Assembly: GCF_017301335.1 (NCBI RefSeq)
Contig: NZ_CP071247.1
Coordinates: 2,356,001 to 2,420,000 of the forward strand
Length of the DNA: 64,000 bases
Direction of reading: 5' to 3'
DNA from: Marinobacter salinisoli
GTDB taxonomy: Bacteria > Pseudomonadota > Gammaproteobacteria > Pseudomonadales > Oleiphilaceae
A program made the position numbers and the translations under genes. The notes below the pieces were generated by a model that saw nothing but the letters and a program-made list of their open reading frames with translations, was not told the DNA's origin and ran no database searches. This document shows positions 21,101 to 26,553 of the stretch, one piece after another. Each line of letters opens with the position of its first letter. Position 1 is the first letter of the stretch.

Positions 21101-21753
21101 GTTCCTCCCTGGCCGAGGGTAGAAAAAATCTCCTGAAACGAGACGTCAAAGCTCAGGGCAGAGAACTGAAGCGTCCGGTAGCGGGTGCCGGGCGGGTATC
21201 GTTGATTCTGCCATTGAATCAGGTTGTCCAGAGTACCGTGATTCATCAGGACACCCTTCGGCTGACCGGTAGAGCCGGAGGTGTAGATTACATAGGCATT
21301 TGATTCAGCGCTGAGCTTGCTCGTTTGCGGGCAGGGGCTCGGGGCCGAGGCGAACGAAATGTCGCGCAGGTCCAGATGATCGCCCACCGGAGACCGAAAA
21401 TCGTCATTGTCGGTAATGGTCAGGGCAACCTGAGCATGGCTGGCCATGTAATCCAGTCTCTCCTTGGGATAGACCGGGTCGAGGGGAAGATAAGGACAGC
21501 CGTGGCGCAGAATGGCCACGATGGCGGTGATTGCCCATTCACGATTTTGTGCATGGATGGCAATCGGCGAGCCCTGGCTGGCTCCTTTTTGCTCGATGCG
21601 AGCCTGAATGATCCGAGCGTTACGATCCAGCTCCGCGTAGCTTACAGGCCTGCCTTGGTGCCAAAGTGCTGGCTCGCTGGCCAGTGCCCCGGCGTTGTGT
21701 TCGAACTGTGCCAGAAAACTGGCTGCACCGCGGGAAGACACTTCTGGGCTCAT
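15190..21753 (-). CDS. Hybrid NRPS-PKS, A-PCP-KS-AT-ACP-aminotransferase
   Basis: About 2187 residues from ATG 21753, chosen over ATG 21768 because GGAAGG lies 7 bases before it. Domains: adenylation (YTSGSTGQPKG near 170), PCP (GMDSLAA near 550), ketosynthase (about 615-1045; TACSTS, EAHGTAT and KSNFGHL all intact), acyltransferase (FPGQGSQ, GHSIGEL near 1215, and SHAFHS, the malonyl-type pattern), ACP (LGLDSLLL near 1540), a Pro/Gln-rich linker, and a class III PLP aminotransferase (FDEVITGFR, YGKIVGGGLPIGA with the PLP Lys). With no condensation domain at its start, it is a loading module. It activates an amino acid, extends it with malonate, and transaminates the beta-ketone to a beta-amine, as in iturin/mycosubtilin and microcystin modules. 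The A code D-V-Q-F-I-A-Q-V-V-K is close to Pro codes (low confidence). Confidence 0.95.
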   Translation of the reverse strand: MSPEVSSRGAASFLAQFEHNAGALASEPALWHQGRPVSYAELDRNARIIQARIEQKGASQGSPIAIHAQNREWAITAIVAILRHGCPYLPLDPVYPKERLDYMASHAQVALTITDNDDFRSPVGDHLDLRDISFASAPSPCPQTSKLSAESNAYVIYTSGSTGQPKGVLMNHGTLDNLIQWQNQRYPPGTRYRTLQFSALSFDVSFQEIFSTLGQGGTLYLIDDTIKQDFRLLLEFIEAHEIERVFLPYIALLQLVMWANRLELYPASLKEIITAGEQLVISNELRCAFNQLKGVTLCNQYGPCESHVVTEHQLHWPADAWPALPPIGTPITAAELLVMDEQQQPVSPGEVGELFISGPVLAHGYINSPEQTAQRFIELPEKETKRGYRTGDLVSVNQAGEYTYHGRIDNQVKINGYRVELSEVEARLLDTGKLSEAAAAVQDIAGQKKLVAFVTAPSGNEYDEASIRQILSKDMPDYMIPARFYRVEALKKTPSGKIDRKSMLEALALNEQGATVQANGESLSDNLLAIIRDELSHPGLNRDHNLQDQGMDSLAANRIAAAFLAKAGLSIPVYSLFQYRTAGQFLEYASARYSASEATAIKQDGAPSSAQAGRDIAIIGMSARVPGANSVEQFWHNLLEGKESVTFFEPENNAANVVNARGVLDDPLGFDARFFGINPIEAEFVDPQQRLLLELAWHALENAGIDPEQFAGRIGVFCGVGNNTYYLNNVLKNPEKLDDYGALQAMVANEKDYAATRLAHKLNLVGPALSIHTACSTSLVAVAEAVEAVRHGRCDIAIAGGAALSFPQQQPHTHEEGSIYTRDGHTRPFDKSSSGTVFSDGGGMVVLKRLDEAQKDRDYVYAAISGVGVNNDGAEKGSFSGPSVEGQKSVILSAIKDARQAPGDIGYIEAHGTATPIGDPIEVSALSAAFSQFTPNKQFCKLGSVKSNFGHLTAAAGVIGLIKSALAVDRGIIPQSINFETANPELSLDQTPFMVASSTSEWAVERENRVAGISSFGIGGTNAHVLLRGVKDPQVGDEPDTPTWVPLCFSAHSGDALADLIRSHGRLIRDSQTPGSRADLAAGLIRLRRSFRYREVLPQAVDAERLQTTADDAADNDPAFNAPTIVLAFPGQGSQVAGMGLQLYESVPAFRTAIDQCAEFLEQQHAFELKELLFHSGDPLKDTQKTQVTLFCIGYALAETLRELGVQPNAGIGHSIGELVAATVAGVFELPTALRIVLTRGAVMQAQPSGSMLAARATINEIKRLLPTGVVIAAENTEDSVTLSGASEAVEACGEVLDQQGIKFRALNTSHAFHSPSMDAASDSFAEQLADAELHPPRFRFISCVTGDWITDAQATDIRYWAQQIRQPVQFRKGCQTLNELKELVLLECGPQSTVCGMVMQNLCDKSDIRLAPLVSGAGDNEKELESFSEGLGKAWCAGIELDWPCSAPSPALRPRLPPYPFQHKTYVIEPWAEQAATRASHGVPQADTTTFTSIPDSSSLAGQNMNDAVQEQLRTLFSDISGIDLSKADGDATFFELGLDSLLLTQSTLKLKKKFKVNLTFRQLLNDCGNLNKLADYLLKEGVTTDVPPAPPAEQRAAGAPQSAPGAAPMPPQNTAALAMPQAPSGDIQALLQQQMQIMQGQLALLSSMSAHTPTASAPHAVPVPDQKPQERTGLKPFGAGTRINVKRSNDMTPTQKANFEKLATSYNNRFASSKKFAQDNRKQLADPRVVSGFRTVIKEVIYPLVVERSDGPYLWDIDGGKLIDVTCGFGSNFFGNSAPFIKEAIARQLETGYEIGPQHPLVADASRLFCQVTGNERVAFCNTGSEAVLGAMRLARTVTAKEKVVLFENDYHGIHDDVIVTRGSNGFAVPAAAGIPDAAVENMVVLDYGSDASLDYIREHADDIAAILVEPVQSRNPNLQPKAFLQKARALCSEHQIALIFDEVITGFRIHPRGAQGYYGIDADICTYGKIVGGGLPIGAISGKARFMDALDGGQWQFGDDSAPEVGVTYFAGTFVRHPLVLSAAVAVLQRLVDEPDLQANLNDRANAMVAEINQHAQLVGAPLKVENCGSMCKIKIPQDIPFEELIYIMLRERGIHVWDARPMFITTAHSDEDIQRIVQAFKESMDDMIAMGFFPVTENTTKVSNSASVKPPVEGARLGRDENGKAAWFVPSKTNKNQFEKWAG

Positions 21754-21844
21754 CTCGTCGCCTTCCATAGATAGAGAATACCGATTCCAACCCGGCGAAA
21801 CTCCATACCGAGACTCCGTGTTCCACCCCTGCAGAACGGCCTGA

Positions 21845-21881
21845 GTGTTACATCGTGTTAAGTTAGCACATTGCTGTGTAA
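21845..21881. promoter_or_regulatory. Cluster of GTGTTA-type half-sites upstream of the PKS-NRPS operon
   Basis: Two identical GTGTTA hexamers start exactly 10 bases apart (21845 and 21855). They are followed by the inverted form TTAGCAC (21863-21869) and by GTGTAA (21876-21881). Spacing by one helical turn places them on one DNA face, as expected for cooperative binding of a regulator. The cluster sits about 90-130 bases before the PKS-NRPS start, in the 190-base gap to the phosphopantetheinyl transferase gene. The factor is unknown. Confidence 0.4.
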
Positions 21882-21945
21882 GCGACCATTTCGCATGGCT
21901 GAGAATGGCGTTGCCAGAGGAAAAAATCTGATTTGGAGCAAGTGC

Positions 21946-22599
21946 TCAGAAGAAACTGGCGGTAAAAAGGCCGTGGGGTCCGAAAACAGCGAGGCAGCGG
22001 CAGCGGTAGGGGCTGTTGGATAAGGTGGCGACGAGGGCATTGCCGTCACCGGCCAGATGAATATCGAGCATGTCCAGATAGCGGTCTAGGTGGGGCGACA
22101 GCGCTTTGACGACGGACTCCTTGATGGAGAAAGCCACTGCGCCGATGTTCTGGCTCGGAAAAAGCTCCGTTAACAGCCTGAACTCAGCATCATGCATGAC
22201 GAGCGGACCAACGTCACTGGTAACGGTGGCTGTGTTCTCGACAAGGTCTATGCCGAGACCCTTCAGCGGGGGGGATTGCGCCACGACAGCCAGAGCATAG
22301 CTGCGGTCGTGGGTGATTGAACCGACGATGCCGTCAGGCCAGATGGGGTTTCCGGTTGGTCCCCGGAGTATTGGGCCTTCAGCCGCATTAGCCTTGCTCA
22401 AGGCTTGTCGCGCCAGCTTCCTGCCGGTGAAAAACTCCATCTGGCGTTTTTCAACCGCCAGCGACACCAGATCTCGCTCTTCTTGGTAAGGCGATTCCAC
22501 GAAGTTCAGCGGCCCAGAGGCGACGAAAACGTGTGTGCCAGTGAAGTCGGTGAGACGCTTTTCGAGGTTTTCTGTGCTATAGCTGCTCATAGGGGCCAT
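21946..22599 (-). CDS. 4'-phosphopantetheinyl transferase (EntD/Sfp superfamily)
   Basis: The 217-residue protein shows all three family motifs: GSITHDRSYALAV, GIDLVEN (metal-binding Asp and Glu) and FSIKESVVKAL (metal Glu and base Lys). The upstream GRKLARQAL helix, which binds CoA phosphate, is also present; this order matches the EntD type. It moves phosphopantetheine from CoA to the Ser of carrier domains, so it should activate the two PCPs of the NRPS and the PCP and ACP of the PKS-NRPS. It is co-directional with and directly upstream of those genes, separated by about 190 bases. Its start is the first ATG; a second ATG 9 bases in is equally possible because no clear ribosome site is visible. 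Confidence 0.9.
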   Translation of the reverse strand: MAPMSSYSTENLEKRLTDFTGTHVFVASGPLNFVESPYQEERDLVSLAVEKRQMEFFTGRKLARQALSKANAAEGPILRGPTGNPIWPDGIVGSITHDRSYALAVVAQSPPLKGLGIDLVENTATVTSDVGPLVMHDAEFRLLTELFPSQNIGAVAFSIKESVVKALSPHLDRYLDMLDIHLAGDGNALVATLSNSPYRCRCLAVFGPHGLFTASFF

Positions 22600-22607
22600 A
22601 GTTAGTC

Positions 22608-22622
22608 TGTGACATGTTCACA
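22608..22622. promoter_or_regulatory. TGTGA-N5-TCACA inverted repeat in the divergent promoter region
   Basis: TGTGA-CATGT-TCACA has perfect 5-base arms. It lies in the 92-base gap between the minus-strand phosphopantetheinyl transferase gene and the plus-strand GNAT gene, so one protein bound here could control both directions. The arms equal those of CRP/Vfr sites, but the spacer is 5, not the standard 6, so assignment to CRP is doubtful. Confidence 0.38.
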
Positions 22623-22691
22623 CCGTATGCACGCTCGGCTCCTGAGACTATTGAGCCGTAACTGCAACAGAATCCAGAGGATGCAGGAACA

Positions 22692-23303
22692 TTGAGCACA
22701 TTAAGGCGTTGGCTAGGGACAGGCAAGCGTTGGCTGAACCGGCGTGTTGAGTTCAAGATAGGAATAATGCTTCAGCAACCGGTCAGGCACGATGGTCCCG
22801 CAGAAGACAAGGGCCGACATCTGGTTTTGACGGACGAGTACCGGCAGCGCTTACCCTTCTCAAAAAATGAATTCGAGAAACGCGGTAAGCAGGGAAACTT
22901 TCTGTATGAACTGTTCGTCGACGATGTTCCGGTCTGTTATGGCTGGATGGCTGGGCCCGGGGCAAAGGTGGGTATTCTGCACGAATTGAATATGCGTGTG
23001 CCCGATCATTCGCTGTACATCTGGGATTGCGCGACTCCTGAGGAACACCGTGGAAAAGGCTACTTTCAAAGCCTGCTACAGATGATGATGCAGGCGAAAG
23101 GCCCGGAAACACGGTTCGCGCTGGTGGCTGTCGATAGCCACAATACTGCCTCGAAAGCGGCCCTGAAAAGGGTGGGATTCCAACCCCTTTTTACCTATTG
23201 GAGTTGTCGGGTATTTGGCCGAGTCATTCTGAGCATGGCCTTCAGGGATGGAAAACTCACCTGGGCCCAGCCGCAGTTCGACAGACTTGAATACGGTTTG
23301 TGA
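22692..23303 (+). CDS. GNAT-family N-acetyltransferase
   Basis: About 203 residues. The segment LYIWDCATPEEHRGKGYFQSLLQMMM contains the acetyl-CoA loop (R-G-K-G-Y, a variant of Q/R-x-x-G-x-G/A), and VDSHNTASKAALKRVGFQPL is the C-terminal GNAT signature in which Asn and the following helix contact CoA. It likely acylates an amine on a small molecule, sugar or peptide. The start is TTG at 22692 with AGGA three bases upstream; ATG 22767 with a similar AGGA is the alternative. It is first of four co-directional genes (oxygenase, FemAB-like, formyltransferase) that look like tailoring functions for the adjoining assembly line or the exopolysaccharide. Confidence 0.75.
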   Translation: MSTLRRWLGTGKRWLNRRVEFKIGIMLQQPVRHDGPAEDKGRHLVLTDEYRQRLPFSKNEFEKRGKQGNFLYELFVDDVPVCYGWMAGPGAKVGILHELNMRVPDHSLYIWDCATPEEHRGKGYFQSLLQMMMQAKGPETRFALVAVDSHNTASKAALKRVGFQPLFTYWSCRVFGRVILSMAFRDGKLTWAQPQFDRLEYGL

Positions 23304-23408
23304 ATCCGGTGCTATCGAGGCTTCACAAGCTTAAACGCCGGGATTTCCCGGGCGATGCTTCTTGCAGCTTTTTGGGGCATGGCCTATACCCTTAAGAAAA
23401 TTTGGAAC

Positions 23409-23424
23409 TGTGATTTTGGTCACG
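23409..23424. promoter_or_regulatory. CRP/Vfr-like site before the JmjC oxygenase gene
   Basis: TGTGA-TTTTGG-TCACG matches the CRP/Vfr consensus TGTGA-N6-TCACA at 9 of 10 arm positions. It lies about 66 bases upstream of the ATG at 23490 and within a 186-base gap after the GNAT gene, so the oxygenase group may have its own cAMP-responsive promoter. This is a sequence match only. Confidence 0.45.
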
Positions 23425-23489
23425 TTGTGTCTTGTGTTTCCTGCCGTCACAGTAATAGTCAGGACAGTTCGTAGCAAAGGGACGTAAAT

Positions 23490-24344
23490 ATGAACTTGTT
23501 TGATCTGGCAGGCCCAGAAGATATTGAATCTATTCCTTTTCCCACGACTGAAGATGGGCTGCTTCCGTACATTCGAGGCCGGCAGCCGGTCCTGTTGAAT
23601 GGTGTTCGTGAAGCGCTGCCCTTTACCCGGGAATGGAGCTACGACTATTTCAGAAAACACCTGAAGACGATCCGGATCCAGCGAAAGTCCGATGACGGTA
23701 TTTTTCATTATCTCGGCTTTGAGCGTATTCCGATCGGCGATTTCAACGACATCATGGAAACGACTCATGATGGTTATGCGTTGGAACCGCTGAAGGGGCG
23801 TGGTGTTTCCGGCGATTTGCCCTCTGAAATCCAGGTCAGCTTGCCGCGCTTTGTGCCTGAAACCGGGTTTCGGGTTTCCAACCTCTACGTCGGTCCTGGA
23901 AAGAACACCTCCCTGCTGCATTACGACGAAACGCACAGTTTGCTAATGATGCTTGAGGGGCGCAAACGATTCATTCTGTTTTCGCCCGAGCAAAGCGACT
24001 GCATGTACGCCTACAGCCCGTTCAGTCTCCGAGCGATTCGGGAAAATCGTGTTGTCGACAGTCAGGTGAACTGCGTAGAACCAGATCTCAAAAGTTTTCC
24101 CAAGTTAGGGCAAGCCCGTGGTTTGGCCGGGTGGCTAGAGGAGGGGCAGGCGCTTTTCATTCCGGCCGGAACCTGGCATTACATCCAGGCGGAAGGACGG
24201 AATGTGTCGGTGAATTATTTTTGGATGCAAAACAGCCTTAAGGACTGGTTGCATCAACCCTTGCTGAATTTCTGGATCAAGCGACGGGCGATTGATGTCT
24301 TGGATGTGCTGCGCAAAGTGAAGCACAAGGTCTCCGCAGCGTGA
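23490..24344 (+). CDS. Cupin-8/JmjC-type Fe(II)/2-oxoglutarate-dependent oxygenase
   Basis: The 284-residue protein has the FIH-like JmjC arrangement. LLHYDETHSLLMMLEGRKRFILFSP gives the H-x-D iron ligands (His and Asp of HYD) and the Lys that holds 2-oxoglutarate. ALFIPAGTWHYIQA gives the distal iron His. It should be a cytosolic hydroxylase acting on a protein side chain or a carrier-bound amino acid. Its location in a set with GNAT, FemAB-like and formyltransferase genes beside an NRPS-PKS suggests tailoring of the peptide, but the substrate is unknown. A good AAAGGGA site precedes the ATG. The C-terminal helix is basic. Confidence 0.82.
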   Translation: MNLFDLAGPEDIESIPFPTTEDGLLPYIRGRQPVLLNGVREALPFTREWSYDYFRKHLKTIRIQRKSDDGIFHYLGFERIPIGDFNDIMETTHDGYALEPLKGRGVSGDLPSEIQVSLPRFVPETGFRVSNLYVGPGKNTSLLHYDETHSLLMMLEGRKRFILFSPEQSDCMYAYSPFSLRAIRENRVVDSQVNCVEPDLKSFPKLGQARGLAGWLEEGQALFIPAGTWHYIQAEGRNVSVNYFWMQNSLKDWLHQPLLNFWIKRRAIDVLDVLRKVKHKVSAA

Positions 24345-24361
24345 GCTAAGTTGGGACAGTC

Positions 24362-25594
24362 ATGCGGTCGGCATCGTTGGCTGGCCTTTTCCAACAGCTC
24401 CACTTGGTCGCGGACTTGTTATTCATCCAACCTAAAGGGACATTCATCCGCGTGAAATTAATCGTGGTCAGGTCAGCAACAGAGTTTGAGTGCATCAGGG
24501 AGCAGTGGGACAGCTTCGTAGGGAAGGTGAACCCGGTACCTCTGCCTATGACCTTTGCCTGGTTGTGGTCGTGGTGGAAGGCCTTCTCGCTGGAAGGTGG
24601 CATGGAGATGGAATTCCGATGTGTGTATCAAGGCCCGGAACTGGTTGGGGTCGCTCCACTGGTTCGCCTTAAACACCGGTATCGGGGTGTTACCGTCACG
24701 CTTTTAAAATTGGCGGCGAACGGACACTCCCCGTATTCGTCCGTCATTGTCGATACGGCCTTGAGTCCAGCTGCCCGAAATAGGGCTTTTTCACTGTTGA
24801 CCCAGGTGGGAGCTGGAGAGATTGGTCTGTTCTTGAAGGTGGAACAGGACAGCGAGCTACAGCATTTTTTATTGGATGATCCCGGGAGAGGTAAAGCCCA
24901 TAAACGCGTGGGACAAAAACCAAGCCTTCGGACACCGGTGGTTAACATCAACCAGAGCTGGGAAGACTTCTACCGTTCCCGGCCTCGCAGCCTGAAAAAA
25001 AGCCTGAATCACAAAATGAATCGGTTTCGAAAATATGGTGGATTTACGATTCATGAAGAAAAGATCAGGTCGACGGATCAGCCGATTGTGGAGGATCTGA
25101 TAACGGTGTCTGCCCGCAGTTGGAAGTCTACCGTTGGCAATGACCTGAAATCCAACACCAGAAGCAGACAATTTCTGGTCAACCTGATCAAGGTTTTGGG
25201 GCCATCAGAAAGTTTGAGTGCCTGGGTCATCCGAGACAAAGAGCGGCCTGTCGCTTTTGAATTACACCTCATATTCGACAACGTGGTGTATCCCATTCGT
25301 GCGGACTACGACAGTGAGTACAAAGCTTACTCACCGGGGTCGGTGCTGGAGTGCTCCGCGCTCAAGCATCTCTTTGAGCAAGGCCGTTACCAGCAGTATT
25401 ACACCTGTGCCGATGACTACTGGTATTTGAGTAACTGGACGACGGAGTACAAGGATTTCTGCTCAATTGAATTGTTCGGCGATAGCCTCAAGCTAAAGGC
25501 CCTGTACTTTCTCGAATACCGAATCATCCCGATGTTGAAGCGTGTGTTCAGGCCACACGGATCTGAAAGGCGGCCAAAGGTCCGTGCGGCATAG
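24362..25594 (+). CDS. FemAB/GNAT-like protein (BioF2-like acyltransferase), exosortase-associated type
   Basis: The first recognisable part, VKLIVVRSATEFECIREQWDSFV, is the usual start of FemAB-related proteins in PEP-CTERM/exosortase loci. It is followed by a WLWSWWKAF helix and a second GNAT-like lobe (FELHLIFDNVVYPIRADYDSEY; PGSVLECSALKHLF). FemAB proteins add aminoacyl groups to cell-wall peptides; family members in exosortase loci have no proven substrate. The frame opens at ATG 24362 (GGGA five bases upstream), giving 410 residues, but the homologous region begins at GTG 24452, which may be the true start. It follows the oxygenase gene after 17 bases, consistent with co-transcription. 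Confidence 0.78.
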   Translation: MRSASLAGLFQQLHLVADLLFIQPKGTFIRVKLIVVRSATEFECIREQWDSFVGKVNPVPLPMTFAWLWSWWKAFSLEGGMEMEFRCVYQGPELVGVAPLVRLKHRYRGVTVTLLKLAANGHSPYSSVIVDTALSPAARNRAFSLLTQVGAGEIGLFLKVEQDSELQHFLLDDPGRGKAHKRVGQKPSLRTPVVNINQSWEDFYRSRPRSLKKSLNHKMNRFRKYGGFTIHEEKIRSTDQPIVEDLITVSARSWKSTVGNDLKSNTRSRQFLVNLIKVLGPSESLSAWVIRDKERPVAFELHLIFDNVVYPIRADYDSEYKAYSPGSVLECSALKHLFEQGRYQQYYTCADDYWYLSNWTTEYKDFCSIELFGDSLKLKALYFLEYRIIPMLKRVFRPHGSERRPKVRAA

Positions 25595-25638
25595 CTTTCC
25601 CCAGGGCCGGGTAGGGTTCCGAGACGGAGACTGGAATT

Positions 25639-26553
25639 ATGCGAGTGGTTGTGGTGGTAAGTAAGGACAAGTCGGACATTTTTTTCGCCAATCAACTCAT
25701 GAAGGCGTTGCACGTAGTTGGGGTAGTTGTCGAAAACCAGACACCGGAGAAGGACCAGTCTTCGCTCGCGAAAAAAGCCATGAAATACGTAGGTAACCCG
25801 CCGGTTTTTTTAAAGAAGGTTGGCGAGGTTCTTGATCGAAAGTTCATTGATCGGCACCAGAGCTACAATAACCCAGAATTCGCATTGAGTTTTGGTGAAG
25901 AGGACCGGGAGCTGATCCCACGCGAAGGGGTGGAGGTGCTGTATACCCGCGGCGTTAATGACATAAACGAAGCTGAAAACTGCAGCTGGATCAAGCACAA
26001 GCGACCTGACGTGATCGCCGTGTGCGGCGCCTCGATTATGCGGGACGAGTTGCTCGCGATACCAACGTATGGCGTGTTGAATCTGCACGGAGGCCTATCG
26101 CAATTTTATCGCGGTTTGTTCCCTACGGACTGGGCGATTCATAACGGCGAGCCCGAGTGTGTCGGGGCCACCGTCCACTTCGTCTCCCCGGGGGTGGACG
26201 ATGGCGACGTGATTTATCAGGGACGGCCTTCCATTTCAGGCTCAGACAACCCTAACAGCCTCTACGAGAAAGTCGTGAGGCTTGGGGTACGTATGATGAT
26301 TCAGGCGATTTCTGACCTTGAGCAGGCGTCTTGCCATGCCACGGCTCTGGTTAAAAAGGGCGACTTGTACTTGAACCATATGTTCGATGTGCAGGCCAAA
26401 CGGCGAACGTGGCAGCAGATCAAGGACGGTGTGCTGGCTGACTACATTGCTCACAAGTCCGAGCGGGACCAGAGAGTAAAGACGGCGTTGATCAACGAGT
26501 TTCAGGAGCTGGATTCCCCTAAGCCGCGATCTGATCAATTGAGCACCGTGTGA
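25639..26553 (+). CDS. Formyltransferase-fold protein (Fmt/PurN superfamily)
   Basis: The 304-residue protein carries the formyltransferase catalytic set: LNLHGGLSQFYRG (Asn and His) and GVDDGDVIYQG (Asp). These bind and activate 10-formyltetrahydrofolate. It is not a standard Fmt: the first 60 residues, which include VVVVSKDKSDIFFANQL, lack the usual Fmt start, and the tRNA-binding C-terminal domain is absent. Sugar-amine and NRPS-linked formyltransferases share this compact form. It probably N-formylates an amino-sugar or a peptide amine made in this locus. It ends inside the 3' end of the convergent exosortase gene (19-base overlap), with no terminator visible between them. Confidence 0.8.
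   Translation: MRVVVVVSKDKSDIFFANQLMKALHVVGVVVENQTPEKDQSSLAKKAMKYVGNPPVFLKKVGEVLDRKFIDRHQSYNNPEFALSFGEEDRELIPREGVEVLYTRGVNDINEAENCSWIKHKRPDVIAVCGASIMRDELLAIPTYGVLNLHGGLSQFYRGLFPTDWAIHNGEPECVGATVHFVSPGVDDGDVIYQGRPSISGSDNPNSLYEKVVRLGVRMMIQAISDLEQASCHATALVKKGDLYLNHMFDVQAKRRTWQQIKDGVLADYIAHKSERDQRVKTALINEFQELDSPKPRSDQLSTV

Noticed and set aside
23335..23395. GC-rich hairpin CCGGGA/TCCCGG after the GNAT gene as an intrinsic terminator
   Set aside because: The nearest T-run is about 20 bases away from the stem, so the order required for intrinsic termination is not met.
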